Shown here: piece after piece, positions 17,094-25,435 of the stretch
Numbering within the stretch: the stretch's first letter is position 1
How the letters are laid out: each line of letters opens with the position of its first letter
Origin: CALVGQ01 sp964369385
GTDB lineage: Bacteria; Bacillota_I; Bacilli_A; Erysipelotrichales; Erysipelotrichaceae
Assembly: GCA_964369385.1 (NCBI GenBank)
Contig: CAYJEY010000019.1
Location: 1-44,284, forward strand
DNA: 44,284 bases
Reading direction: 5' to 3'
The notes under the pieces: generated by a model
What the model saw: the letters and a program-made list of their open reading frames with translations, nothing else
Databases searched by the model: none
Told to the model about the DNA's origin: nothing
Translations under genes and position numbers: made by a program

Positions 17094-18344
17094 ATGAAAA
17101 AAATATTAACGATATGTAGTTGCATCATGCTGTTTGCCATGCAAGTATCTTCAATAAAGGCAGTGGAAGCCAATCAAGTTGAATTGGACTTACAATCTTC
17201 ATCTGTTGTATTGATTGATGCCCAATCTAAAAATGTATTATATGAAATGAATTCATTTGAAAACTTTGAACCTGCATCCATCACAAAAATAATGACAACC
17301 TATTTAGGTTTTGAAAATGCAGGAGCAGATGAGACAATGGTAGCTACTGCAAATGCACTTGAATCCTTTGATCGTAATAGTTCACATATTTATTTAAATT
17401 ATGATGAAGAATTAACGGTCCAAGAAGGTGCATATGCGATTATGTTGGAGAGTGCAAATGATGTTTCGAATGTCATGGCTGAGCATGTAGGAGGAACACT
17501 AGAGAACTTTTCTCAAATGATGAATGAAGAGGCAAGAGAAGCTGGAGCGATGGCCACAAATTTTGTGAATGCTCATGGACTATCTGATGAAGGTCATGTC
17601 ACGACGGCTTATGATATGGCTTTGATTACTCGACATGCACTTCAAAATGATCAATTTAAAGAAGTGTTTGGTACACTAAAGTATGAAATGGCACCAACGA
17701 ATGAGCAAAAAGAAACAAGGTATTTTGCCAATGATGTTGAACTTCTTCGTCAAGGTGAATACTATTATGAAGATGCAACAGGTGGAAAACTAGGTTGGAC
17801 ACCGGATGCTGGTTACACAATGGTTGCCAGTGCTGAGCGTGATGGGCTTGAATTGATTGTCGTAGTATTAAATGCCCCAACAGCACAAGATCGATATGAA
17901 GATGCCATCAAACTCTTTGACTATGGCTTTGAATATTATAAAGGGCATACAATTGAAAGTGAAGAGATTCAATCTCAATCAATACAATTCAAATCAGGGG
18001 CATGGGTATCGGAAGATGTTGAATTTACATTTGAGGATGATTTATATATTATCTTAAACAAAACAGTAGAAGATGATGCGATTCGATTTGAATATATCTT
18101 TAAGAATGAAGAGAATGCCGATAGTGTAGAAGCTTATGTGCAAATTTACCAATATTCAAGTTTACTTGGAGAACTTCCAATGAAAAAAACAATCACTGCA
18201 CATGATGTTAGTTTTGGTGTAACAATCATGCCATATATTGCAATGACACTTGATGTGATCAGCGTGCTTGTGTTCATTTTATTGATGGGTATTGTTGTAG
18301 TAGCGTTTGTTTATTATCGAGCTAATAAAAAGGTGAAGACATAA
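17094..18344 (+). CDS. D-alanyl-D-alanine carboxypeptidase (DacA/DacF type, S11)
   Basis: Trims the terminal D-Ala from peptidoglycan stem peptides outside the membrane. The 416-aa protein has a signal peptide (residues 1-24). The penicillin-binding motifs are SITK (Ser62, Lys65) and SAN (120-122). The third motif reads KLG (232-234, in GGKLGWTPDAG) where the family usually has KTG. Residues 280-370 form the usual beta-rich C-terminal domain. A hydrophobic helix near 380-406 ends the protein, so anchoring is by a true transmembrane segment. ATG lies 9 bp after AAGGTAGTG. It is convergent with the CAP-domain gene. Confidence 0.9.
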   Translation: MKKILTICSCIMLFAMQVSSIKAVEANQVELDLQSSSVVLIDAQSKNVLYEMNSFENFEPASITKIMTTYLGFENAGADETMVATANALESFDRNSSHIYLNYDEELTVQEGAYAIMLESANDVSNVMAEHVGGTLENFSQMMNEEAREAGAMATNFVNAHGLSDEGHVTTAYDMALITRHALQNDQFKEVFGTLKYEMAPTNEQKETRYFANDVELLRQGEYYYEDATGGKLGWTPDAGYTMVASAERDGLELIVVVLNAPTAQDRYEDAIKLFDYGFEYYKGHTIESEEIQSQSIQFKSGAWVSEDVEFTFEDDLYIILNKTVEDDAIRFEYIFKNEENADSVEAYVQIYQYSSLLGELPMKKTITAHDVSFGVTIMPYIAMTLDVISVLVFILLMGIVVVAFVYYRANKKVKT

Positions 18345-18390
18345 AAAAGACGAATTAGACTAGCTTAAGGCTAAATCTAATTCGTTTTCT
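18343..18390. terminator. Bidirectional terminator between dacA and the CAP-domain gene
   Basis: A long stem ACGAATTAGA/TCTAATTCGT (18350-18359, 18376-18385) extends into TAGC/GCTA, with A- and T-rich flanks. Confidence 0.88.
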
Positions 18391-18392
18391 TC

Positions 18393-19391
18393 TTAGTTAT
18401 ATACAATTGCTGCCCACATTTCACCACAGTAACCTATAGCGATTTGAGTGCTTTGCGAACGCTGAAGATGAGCACGATGTCCTGGGGAACCCATCCACCA
18501 ATCAAGTTTATCCTGTGTTGTAGACCCGGCATAAGTTAGCACTTCATAAGGAGCAGAATAACTTACTCCATAATCATCAAAGGCAGTTTTATAGTGGCGT
18601 CCATCAGGTCTTGTGTGAGAAACGTTTGTTGCTGCCTCACAGGCTCTTACTCCAATTGCAGATTGTGCATTTGGTTCAGCTAATTCTAATGCATGTAAAC
18701 CAATTTCACCACGCATGTTGTTGATTTTTTCAAGTAAATCAGAAATGAGACTAGCATCAGTTCCATAATGATTGTATGTTGGTTCATGTTTTACTTCAAC
18801 AGCTAATTCGATGCTTGTCGTGTTTAAACTTTCATCACTTAGTGAATATGTAACTACATACTCTCCTGGTTGGTTAATATCTAACTGACTTAAGTCAACT
18901 TGAACATCTTCCAAAGTTAAGTTTGAGTTATCACGAATTTCTGAAATCCAATCTAGTGGTACGAGTTCTTCCTCCACATTTAAGCGAATCTCACTGTATT
19001 TAAGTGTAAGCTCGGGTGCTGTAGTATCTACAACCTGAACTTGAACTTGTTGTGAAATGGTTTTATTCACAAGTGTTTGTGTATCAAGTGCTGAAGTTTC
19101 AAGACTGATTCTTAGGAGTACATCTTGTTCTCCTAATTGACTAATATCTAGTCCATCCACATCTAACTCACTAGCGTTTAAGTTGATTTTATCAAGTGCT
19201 TCTGCATATATTTCAGTGCTAGCTAAGTGCTCAATCATTTGTTGTTTAATTGTATTGGCTACTTGAACATCGTTGAGTTCAACTGTCAAAATTAAGGGTT
19301 CTTCTATAGCTGAAACAGGTGTAGAATAGTTTTTAATCACCCCCAATAGAATGAAACTTAATAGACAAATTGTCATTAACTTTTTCTTCAA
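18393..19391 (-). CDS. Secreted CAP/SCP-domain protein with Ig-like repeats
   Basis: A 332-aa exported protein. A signal peptide (about residues 1-29) is followed by beta-rich, Ig-like regions, including a DTTAPELTL stretch of the kind that begins bacterial Ig-like/DUF5011 modules. The C-terminal CAP domain (about 210-332) shows INNMRGEIGL, SHTRPDGR and GSPGHRAHL. CAP proteins of Bacillota are extracellular with poorly known functions. The start appears to be TTG at 19391, 8 bases after GGAGG; the first internal ATG is five codons later and too far from that site. No cell-wall anchor was seen. Confidence 0.88.
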   Translation of the reverse strand: MKKKLMTICLLSFILLGVIKNYSTPVSAIEEPLILTVELNDVQVANTIKQQMIEHLASTEIYAEALDKINLNASELDVDGLDISQLGEQDVLLRISLETSALDTQTLVNKTISQQVQVQVVDTTAPELTLKYSEIRLNVEEELVPLDWISEIRDNSNLTLEDVQVDLSQLDINQPGEYVVTYSLSDESLNTTSIELAVEVKHEPTYNHYGTDASLISDLLEKINNMRGEIGLHALELAEPNAQSAIGVRACEAATNVSHTRPDGRHYKTAFDDYGVSYSAPYEVLTYAGSTTQDKLDWWMGSPGHRAHLQRSQSTQIAIGYCGEMWAAIVYN

Positions 19392-19423
19392 AAGTAGTAC
19401 CTCCTTTTTGCAACATGTTTTTT

Positions 19424-19452
19424 ATTGTACACTATTTTTAATAGAAACACAA
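19424..19452 (-). promoter_or_regulatory. Promoter of the CAP-domain gene
   Basis: On the minus strand TACAAT (19424-19429) lies 17 bp from a weak TTGTGT (19447-19452). Confidence 0.45.
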
Positions 19453-19481
19453 ATTTACACCAATTATAGTTTACTCGCCAC

Positions 19482-19508
19482 ATAAAAAAATAGTCCTCCT
19501 GGACTATT
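19482..19508 (-). terminator. rarA terminator overlapping its stop codon
   Basis: The stem AATAGTCC/GGACTATT (loop TCCT) contains the rarA TAG stop, and a run of seven T follows on the minus strand. Confidence 0.85.
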
Positions 19509-20769
19509 TGAACCTTTGTTTCAATGCTCTTAAATTTGAGCTTCTTTTTATCTTTTTTAACTGACTATAATTAGTATGAAGTTGTTTTTCATAACTTGAA
19601 TTTGACGTTGGAATATAAAATTGCATATCCTTGATTTGATCAGGCAGGTACTGTATGAAAGGCCATAAATCAGTGCGATCATAATCATAGATATCTTCTT
19701 GCTCCTTTTGAAAAGGCGTATAACATAAATAGTCAGGAACACGAATATCATTTGTTTGAGTAAGTGACATAGCCATACTGATGGCTTCACCTGCAGATCG
19801 AGATTTTGGAGATAATGCTAAATCGATTACAGCATTGGATAAGGGATAGATAGCTTCTGGAAAACCAACTCGCTTTGCTGCATCAATAGCGCTGATTGTG
19901 CGGGCTACTGCAGCGGGATTACCTAAGCCTACATCTTCATAAGCAATGACGAGCAAGCGACGCTCAATTGAATCCATGTCTTGAGCTTGAATTAAGCGAG
20001 CTAAATAGTAAATGGCGGCATCAACATCACTACCACGAATACTTTTTTGAAGTGCACTAAGTGCATCATAATGGCCATCATCTCCTTTAAATAAACTGCT
20101 GTTTGCACGAGGCTGAAGTCTTTTTATAACATCTACATCAATCAATTGTTGGTCGCAGGCTAATGATGCAATTTCTAACATATTGAACGCATAACGCAAA
20201 TCACCACTAGAGATAGTTGCAATGAGTTTTGCAGCATCTGGATTTAATTGAACTTGATTGTCTAAGCCCTCACTGGCACTTACACCACGTTGTAGTGCAG
20301 TGGCAACATCATCAATAGTAAGAGGTTTAATTTCAAATAACTGACAACGACTTCGAATTGCTGGATTAATCGCGAATGTTGGATTTGAGGTCGTTGCTCC
20401 AATCATAATGATTGCACCACTTTCTACGTAAGGTAAAAGTAAATCCTGCTTATCTTTATTTAAACGATGAACCTCATCAATAATTACTACTAAGGGTTGG
20501 TAGTATTTAGATTCTTCAAATATTGTATCTAGTTCTTTTTTGTTTCCTGTAACGGCATTAAATAAGCGGTAAGGAATATTTAGTTCATTAGCTAACACCA
20601 TAGCCATTGTGGTTTTTCCAGTACCAGGAGGACCATAAAAAATCATTGAAAATAATGTTTGTTGCATCAATGCTTTGTGTAATATCTGATTTTCCCCTAA
20701 TAAGTGTTGTTGACCTAAAATATCTTCGCGTTTTTTTGGACGCATACGAAATGCTAATGGTTGTTTCAT
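19504..20769 (-). CDS. rarA: Replication-associated recombination protein RarA (AAA+ ATPase)
   Basis: A 421-aa clamp-loader-like AAA+ ATPase (RarA/MgsA/WRNIP1) acting at stalled replication forks. The N-terminus has LAFRMRPKKREDILGQ. Walker A is GPPGTGKTT at 46-54, Walker B VVIIDEVHRL, sensor 1 ATTSNP, and the arginine-finger region follows. The C-terminal tetramerisation region has YEDVGLGNP, and a PDYLCY segment takes the place of a more usual VPxHLR-like stretch. It is transcribed divergently from dtd. Confidence 0.95.
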   Translation of the reverse strand: MKQPLAFRMRPKKREDILGQQHLLGENQILHKALMQQTLFSMIFYGPPGTGKTTMAMVLANELNIPYRLFNAVTGNKKELDTIFEESKYYQPLVVIIDEVHRLNKDKQDLLLPYVESGAIIMIGATTSNPTFAINPAIRSRCQLFEIKPLTIDDVATALQRGVSASEGLDNQVQLNPDAAKLIATISSGDLRYAFNMLEIASLACDQQLIDVDVIKRLQPRANSSLFKGDDGHYDALSALQKSIRGSDVDAAIYYLARLIQAQDMDSIERRLLVIAYEDVGLGNPAAVARTISAIDAAKRVGFPEAIYPLSNAVIDLALSPKSRSAGEAISMAMSLTQTNDIRVPDYLCYTPFQKEQEDIYDYDRTDLWPFIQYLPDQIKDMQFYIPTSNSSYEKQLHTNYSQLKKIKRSSNLRALKQRFK

Positions 20770-20844
20770 AAAATCACTCCCTTTTACTATTTTAACATGG
20801 ATTAAAATATAGTAAAATAAGAGTTAAGTGAAGGGATTGATCAA

Positions 20845-21291
20845 ATGAGAGTAGTTGTACAAAGAGTTAGTCATGCAAAAGTAACGGTAGATGATGAGAT
20901 AGTAGGGCAAATCAATAAAGGTTACTTGTTACTAGTTGGAATTACACATGATGATACAATCGAAACAGTACGTAAAGTAGTTGATAAAATTGTACATCTT
21001 AGAATATTCAATGATGAAAATGATAAGATGAATTGTTCAATCCTAGATGTTGATGGAGAGATTTTATCTATTTCTCAATTTACGCTTTATGCAGATTGTA
21101 AAAAGGGACGAAGACCTAGTTTTAGTGAAGCGGCGAAAGTGGCACAAGCATCTCAGTTATATGATGATTTTAATCAATGTCTTGTACAACATAAAATTCA
21201 TGTAGAAAAAGGAATCTTTCAAGCTGACATGAAAGTAGAATTAGTCAATGATGGCCCTGTTACAATTATGCTAGACTCACAACAATTATAG
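20845..21291 (+). CDS. dtd: D-aminoacyl-tRNA deacylase
   Basis: Hydrolyses D-aminoacyl-tRNAs and mischarged Gly-tRNA(Ala). The 148-aa protein has the conserved MRVVVQRVSHAKVTV start, the SQFTLYAD motif containing the active-site SQxT, and the GPVTIML segment with the cis-Gly-Pro. Candidate promoter: TTAACA (20792-20797) with TAAAAT (20813-20818), 15-bp spacing. It is first of a tight dtd-folD-DUF951 operon; folD starts 8 bp after its stop. Confidence 0.96.
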   Translation: MRVVVQRVSHAKVTVDDEIVGQINKGYLLLVGITHDDTIETVRKVVDKIVHLRIFNDENDKMNCSILDVDGEILSISQFTLYADCKKGRRPSFSEAAKVAQASQLYDDFNQCLVQHKIHVEKGIFQADMKVELVNDGPVTIMLDSQQL

Positions 21292-21299
21292 GAGGATTT

Positions 21300-22151
21300 A
21301 TGACGAAGATAGTTTATGGTAGTGAAATTGCGAAACAATTAAAAGCTGAAATGAAATTAGAAGTTGATCAAATTCGCCAAATAGCACCAAGAGTTCCTCA
21401 ACTTACGGTTGTCTTGGTTGGGGATAATCCTGCAAGTATTTCTTATGTTACCGGAAAAGAAAAAGCATGCCAAGAAGTTGGTATTCAATCAAGGCTTGTT
21501 CACCTTTTGGAAACAACATCACAAGAAGAGTTAGAGGAATTAATTGAACAACTCAATCATGATGAAAATGTGGATGGTATTTTAGTGCAATTGCCTTTAC
21601 CAAAACATTTATCAGAGCGCGAAATTTTATTGAAGATTAATCCAGAAAAAGATGTCGATGGATTGCATCCAGTGAATGTGGGACGCTTGATGTTACAAGA
21701 AGATGGATTCGTTCCATGTACGCCAATGGGTATAATGGAAATGTTGAAACAAATGGATGTGGATTTGAATGGGAAAAATGTATGTGTCATTGGCCGTAGT
21801 AAACTTGTTGGAAATCCTGTAGCACAATTGTTGATGCAGGCAAATGCTACGGTTACGATCTGTCATTCTCGCACAAAAAATATTGAACAAGTAACAAATA
21901 AAGCAGATGTTGTCGTTGTAGCGATGGGAAGACCACGTATTGTAGGTAAATCATGGATTAAAGAAGGGGCTGTTGTCATTGATGTAGGTGTAAATCGTGT
22001 AGATGGAAAACTATGTGGTGATGTTGATTTTGATCAAATGATAGATCATGCAAGCATCATTACACCAGTACCAAAGGGCGTAGGACCAATGACAATCACA
22101 ATGTTGCTAAGAAACACGATAAAAGCCTGGGGGATAAAGAGTAGAGGATAA
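21300..22151 (+). CDS. folD: Methylenetetrahydrofolate dehydrogenase/cyclohydrolase FolD
   Basis: Bifunctional enzyme interconverting 5,10-methylene-THF and 10-formyl-THF with NADP. The 283-aa sequence carries Tyr49 and Lys53 of the YxxxK active site, DGLHPVN, PCTPMG, GRSKLVGNP for the nucleotide, and PVPKGVGPMT near the C-terminus. GGAGG precedes the ATG. A one-base gap separates it from the next gene. Confidence 0.97.
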   Translation: MTKIVYGSEIAKQLKAEMKLEVDQIRQIAPRVPQLTVVLVGDNPASISYVTGKEKACQEVGIQSRLVHLLETTSQEELEELIEQLNHDENVDGILVQLPLPKHLSEREILLKINPEKDVDGLHPVNVGRLMLQEDGFVPCTPMGIMEMLKQMDVDLNGKNVCVIGRSKLVGNPVAQLLMQANATVTICHSRTKNIEQVTNKADVVVVAMGRPRIVGKSWIKEGAVVIDVGVNRVDGKLCGDVDFDQMIDHASIITPVPKGVGPMTITMLLRNTIKAWGIKSRG

Positions 22152-22152
22152 T

Positions 22153-22362
22153 ATGTTAAAAGAAAAGTATGATTTAAATGATATTGTAGAAATGAAAAAA
22201 GAACATCCATGCCGAAAATCACTTCATTGGAAAATTACACGCATGGGTGCCGATATTAAAATTAAATGCCTTGGTTGTGGGGCAACAATTATGTTTCCAC
22301 GTTCTGAATTTGAACGTAAATGTAAAAAAATTATTGAGAAGGCAAATCAAGAGATTGACTAA
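22153..22362 (+). CDS. DUF951 family small zinc-ribbon-like protein
   Basis: A 69-aa protein with the DUF951 pattern: YDLNDIVEMKKEHPCR near the start, then KCLGCGATIMFPRSEFE. The three cysteines (HPC and CLGC) may bind a metal. The family is widespread in Bacillota and of unknown function, and a nucleic-acid-binding role is only a guess. It follows folD by 1 bp, so it is translationally coupled, and ends at a good terminator. Confidence 0.9.
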   Translation: MLKEKYDLNDIVEMKKEHPCRKSLHWKITRMGADIKIKCLGCGATIMFPRSEFERKCKKIIEKANQEID

Positions 22363-22386
22363 GTGGTGATAACTTAGTCTTTTTTA
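22357..22386 (+). terminator. Terminator of dtd-folD-DUF951
   Basis: GACTAAGT/ACTTAGTC stem overlapping the end of the DUF951 gene, followed by a TTTTTT run. Confidence 0.88.
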
Positions 22387-22413
22387 TAAAAAAGACGCAA
22401 ATTTTTGCGTCTT
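22384..22413 (-). terminator. Terminator of the DsrE/MazG/HisE-like operon
   Basis: AAGACGCAA/TTGCGTCTT stem with a T-tract on the minus strand. It lies back to back with the convergent terminator and overlaps the last gene's stop. Confidence 0.88.
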
Positions 22414-22684
22414 AATCATCTATACAATTATGAATATCTTCCATTGTAATGTTTTTATATGCCATCAAGCGAAAGACTTGAAACATTAAATCAGCCATGT
22501 CCTCACAGAGAATATCTTTGTTAGAAGACTTCATTGTGTCGATTAATAAAGAAGTTGTTGATGAACTAATGCAAGCTAAGATCCGCTCACATTCTTCTTC
22601 GCTAGCAACAACAGTGACTTCATCTTTTTGTTCGCGCTGTTTCAGTAGTGCTGTTTCATACATCAATTGTAGTTGGTTTTTCAC
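22412..22684 (-). CDS. HisE-like protein lacking canonical metal-binding residues
   Basis: A 90-aa protein. Its C-terminal half (EDMADLMFQVFRLMAYKNITMEDI) resembles the second helical half of phosphoribosyl-ATP pyrophosphohydrolase (HisE) and related MazG-fold enzymes. The first-half helix that normally carries the EExxE metal ligands instead reads CISSSTTSLLIDTM, so catalysis looks lost. No histidine genes are near. It is the last gene of a leftward operon, 11 bp after a normal MazG-like gene. It might be a regulatory or structural partner, or a protein in decay. The family link rests on eye-matched helices, so it is moderate. Confidence 0.6.
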   Translation of the reverse strand: MKNQLQLMYETALLKQREQKDEVTVVASEEECERILACISSSTTSLLIDTMKSSNKDILCEDMADLMFQVFRLMAYKNITMEDIHNCIDD

Positions 22685-22695
22685 GCTAATTCCTC

Positions 22696-23013
22696 CTATT
22701 TTAAGTGGGTATATTTTGTAGCGTTTCCTTTCGCAAGTTCAACTGGGTATTTTTTTGCGTTTTTCTCCATTTTCTCAAGAATAGCTTGCTCTAAATTAAT
22801 ATCTAATTTATAAGCTAGATTAATACAGTAAGCTAATATATCTGCAAGTTCTTCTTTTACTGCTTGTTGGTCATAGTGAGGACTCCATTGAAAACACTCT
22901 AGTAATTCAGCAGCTTCGATGCTTATTGATTTTGCTAGGTTTTCAGGAGTATGGAATTGCTCCCAGTCACGTTCTTGATTAAATTTGAGAATTGCTTGTT
23001 TTGCCTTTTCCAT
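22696..23013 (-). CDS. MazG-like nucleotide pyrophosphohydrolase
   Basis: A 105-aa single-domain all-alpha NTP pyrophosphatase of the iMazG/RS21-C6 type. The metal-binding pattern is present: SIEAAELLECFQW in the first helix and KEELADILAYCINLA (EExxD-like) in the second. Such proteins hydrolyse damaged or non-canonical (d)NTPs, such as modified dCTP, to the monophosphate. The ATG directly abuts the TAA of the upstream gene, implying translational coupling. The C-terminal KKYP segment is typical. Confidence 0.87.
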   Translation of the reverse strand: MEKAKQAILKFNQERDWEQFHTPENLAKSISIEAAELLECFQWSPHYDQQAVKEELADILAYCINLAYKLDINLEQAILEKMEKNAKKYPVELAKGNATKYTHLK

Positions 23014-23349
23014 TTAAATAGTTAACAGATGCTCTTTATTTTTTATTAAATCAGTAAGTTGTGCACCCCAATAAACTACTTCGATATTAAGGTCGACTAA
23101 TTCTTGGTGTACAAGTAAATTCTGTGCACATACTTTGCAAGCACTAAAGTGTACTCCTACTTCTTGTGCTTGTTGAATCATGAGTTGGATTTCTTGATTT
23201 TCAGCAACAAGCTTTGCAGTTGCACCCCAAATCACAACTGTGATTTCATCCCACCAACCGTTTCTTTTGGCGTTAGTTGAATACATTAAAACCATGTTTT
23301 TTGAAGTTAGCTCTTCAGCGTTGGTCCATAAAATTGTTAATTTTTGCAT
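23014..23349 (-). CDS. DsrE-like protein
   Basis: A 111-aa protein with a DsrE/F-like Rossmann-type fold pattern: KLTILWTNAEE, then ITVVIWGATAKLVAEN, then VHFSACKVCAQNLLV. The CKVC cysteine pair lies where DsrE/TusD-type proteins place active cysteines. Members take part in sulfur relay or are of unknown function. It opens a three-gene operon with the MazG-like and HisE-like genes. A minus-strand TATAAT at 23381-23386 and a GGAG site precede the ATG. The substrate is not deducible. Confidence 0.8.
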   Translation of the reverse strand: MQKLTILWTNAEELTSKNMVLMYSTNAKRNGWWDEITVVIWGATAKLVAENQEIQLMIQQAQEVGVHFSACKVCAQNLLVHQELVDLNIEVVYWGAQLTDLIKNKEHLLTI

Positions 23350-23419
23350 CTTTTTTCTCCTTTCAATTTCTTATACTCTTATTATATGTTATCTAATTTT
23401 GGAATTAAAGACCCAATGA

Positions 23420-23448
23420 TTGCATATTCAACATATCTAGTTTAAAAT
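23420..23448 (+). promoter_or_regulatory. Promoter of the ABC exporter gene
   Basis: TTGCAT (23420-23425) and TAAAAT (23443-23448) are 17 bp apart, about 30 bp before the ATG at 23476. Confidence 0.5.
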
Positions 23449-23475
23449 AGTCGAATAGGATTAGGGGGGAATTAT

Positions 23476-25215
23476 ATGTCGAGTAGAATGCGTCGATTTT
23501 TATCTTATTATAAACCGTATAAAAAATTATTTTTTATGGATATGTTATGTGCCATTATTGTGGCAGGAATATCACTTGTCTCACCATTATTGATTCGTTA
23601 TATCACAAACAATCTTTTAGTTGAACAGAATTTCTTGATTGAACCAATATTACAAGTTGGATTAGCAATGGTTGTTCTTGCATTAATTGAGTTAGGATGT
23701 AATTTCTATATTGCTTATAAAGGACACTTAATGGGTGTTTACATGGAAAGTGATATGCGTGCTGATTTATTTTCTCATTATCAAAAGTTATCTTTTAGCT
23801 TTTATGATAATCAAAAAACAGGGATTTTAATGTCACGATTGACAAATGATTTAAATACACTTGCCGAATTATATCATCATGGACCAGAGGACATCGTGAT
23901 TTCAATTATCAAGTTTAGTGGCGCATTTATTATCTTAATGGGAATTAATCCACTACTTACAATAATTACGTTTTCACTCATTATTCCAATGGTATTGTTT
24001 AGTTATTATTGCAATAAGAAAATGAAAACAGCATTTCGATTAAATAAAATTCGTATTGGAGAAATCAATGCACGAGTAGAAGATAATTTATCGGGGATTC
24101 GTGTTGTAAAATCATTTGCTAATGAGAAAACAGAATTATCTAAATTCTCTGTAGAAAACAATAACTTTGTTGATAGCAAGCGTTTAAGTTATTTTGCGAT
24201 GGCTCAGTTTCATTCAGGCTTAGGGACCTTTATTACAATGATCACAGTTATTGTAGTAGTAATGGGGTCTATCTTGATTGGTAATGGTGGAATTGTGATT
24301 GGTGATTTACTAGCGTTCTTGCTGTATATCAATAACTTTACTGACCCAATTAAAAAATTGATTAACTTTACTGAGCAATTTCAACAAGGAATGACTGGCT
24401 TTGATCGCTTCATGGATATCGTAGAGATTGAACCAGATATCCAAGATAAGAAAAATGCAGTAAAACTTAAAAATGTACAGGGTCAAGTAGAATTCAATGA
24501 TGTAGCGTTTAGATACAATGATAAATCAGATTATGTGTTAAAAAATATTAATCTTGGTGTTGAAGCGGGTGAGTATCTTGCGCTCGTAGGTACAAGTGGA
24601 GCTGGGAAAACTACACTATGTTCACTTATTCCGCGATTCTATGAAGTGACTTCAGGAGAGATAAAGATTGATGGAGTTGACATCAGAGATATATCCACAA
24701 AATCACTTCGCTCAGCAATTGGAATAGTACAACAAGATGTCTATTTATTTACAGGCACGGTACTTGATAATATTCGTTATGGACTGGTTGATGCTACTGA
24801 TGAACAAATTATAGAAGCTGCCAAAAAAGCCAATGCACATGATTTTATCATGCAACTGCCGGATGGATACAATACTGACATTGGACAAAGAGGTGTTAGA
24901 TTATCAGGAGGGCAAAAACAAAGACTTTCAATTGCGCGTGTTTTCTTAAAAAATCCGGCAATCTTAATCTTTGATGAAGCAACAAGTGCACTTGATAATG
25001 AAAGTGAGAAAGTAGTGCAAGACTCATTAGAAAGTTTAGCTCAAAATCGTACTACGTTTGTCATTGCCCATCGCTTGTCGACAATCAAGAATGCCAAAAA
25101 GATTATTGTGTTAGGTACTGAAGGAATACTCGAAACGGGAAATCATGATGAATTAATTAAACTTGATGGACAATATGCAAAATTATACCAAATGCAATTT
25201 AGTGAAAAAGAATAA
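23476..25215 (+). CDS. ABC exporter half-transporter (multidrug/lipid type)
   Basis: A 579-aa protein with an N-terminal six-helix exporter domain (about 15-310) and a C-terminal ATPase. Walker A GTSGAGK starts at residue 372. The Q-loop IGIVQQDVYLF, signature LSGGQKQR, Walker B ILIFDEATSAL and the switch His in AHRLSTI all look intact. It fits the MsbA/LmrA/YknU-type family. No partner half-transporter is adjacent, so it probably works as a homodimer. Start follows AGGGGGG. Substrate unknown. A terminator follows. Confidence 0.93.
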   Translation: MSSRMRRFLSYYKPYKKLFFMDMLCAIIVAGISLVSPLLIRYITNNLLVEQNFLIEPILQVGLAMVVLALIELGCNFYIAYKGHLMGVYMESDMRADLFSHYQKLSFSFYDNQKTGILMSRLTNDLNTLAELYHHGPEDIVISIIKFSGAFIILMGINPLLTIITFSLIIPMVLFSYYCNKKMKTAFRLNKIRIGEINARVEDNLSGIRVVKSFANEKTELSKFSVENNNFVDSKRLSYFAMAQFHSGLGTFITMITVIVVVMGSILIGNGGIVIGDLLAFLLYINNFTDPIKKLINFTEQFQQGMTGFDRFMDIVEIEPDIQDKKNAVKLKNVQGQVEFNDVAFRYNDKSDYVLKNINLGVEAGEYLALVGTSGAGKTTLCSLIPRFYEVTSGEIKIDGVDIRDISTKSLRSAIGIVQQDVYLFTGTVLDNIRYGLVDATDEQIIEAAKKANAHDFIMQLPDGYNTDIGQRGVRLSGGQKQRLSIARVFLKNPAILIFDEATSALDNESEKVVQDSLESLAQNRTTFVIAHRLSTIKNAKKIIVLGTEGILETGNHDELIKLDGQYAKLYQMQFSEKE

Positions 25216-25266
25216 ACTAAATAATAAAGTAAAATGATGCCCAATTAGGAAGGCATCCAAAAATTT

Positions 25267-25302
25267 AACTAGAAGTGAACTCGATTTGTTTCTAGTTTTT
25301 TA
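25267..25302 (+). terminator. Terminator of the ABC exporter gene
   Basis: AACTAGAA/TTCTAGTT stem with a 15-nt loop and TTTTTT tail. Confidence 0.8.
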
Positions 25303-25403
25303 GTATAGTGATTTTAATGATTTTTTTTAATTAATAGATTTAATAAAATATTCAATTGTATTAGGGAACCTTCATGCAACGTCTTCAGTATCGTAGAATT
25401 GTA

Positions 25404-25412
25404 TGTTATACT
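25404..25412 (+). promoter_or_regulatory. Extended -10 promoter of the tmk operon
   Basis: TG-T-TATACT (25404-25412) forms an extended -10, about 25 bp before the tmk ATG. No good -35 was found. Confidence 0.5.
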
Positions 25413-25435
25413 AGATAATAGATTGGTGGGAAGTT

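Noticed and set aside
22412..22684. Functional HisE of histidine synthesis
   Set aside because: The metal-binding acidic residues of the first helix are missing and no other his genes are nearby.
19504..23349. Phage-defence or toxin-antitoxin island
   Set aside because: rarA, dtd, folD, DUF951 and the DsrE/MazG genes are ordinary chromosomal genes; no nuclease, toxin or recombinase was found around them.
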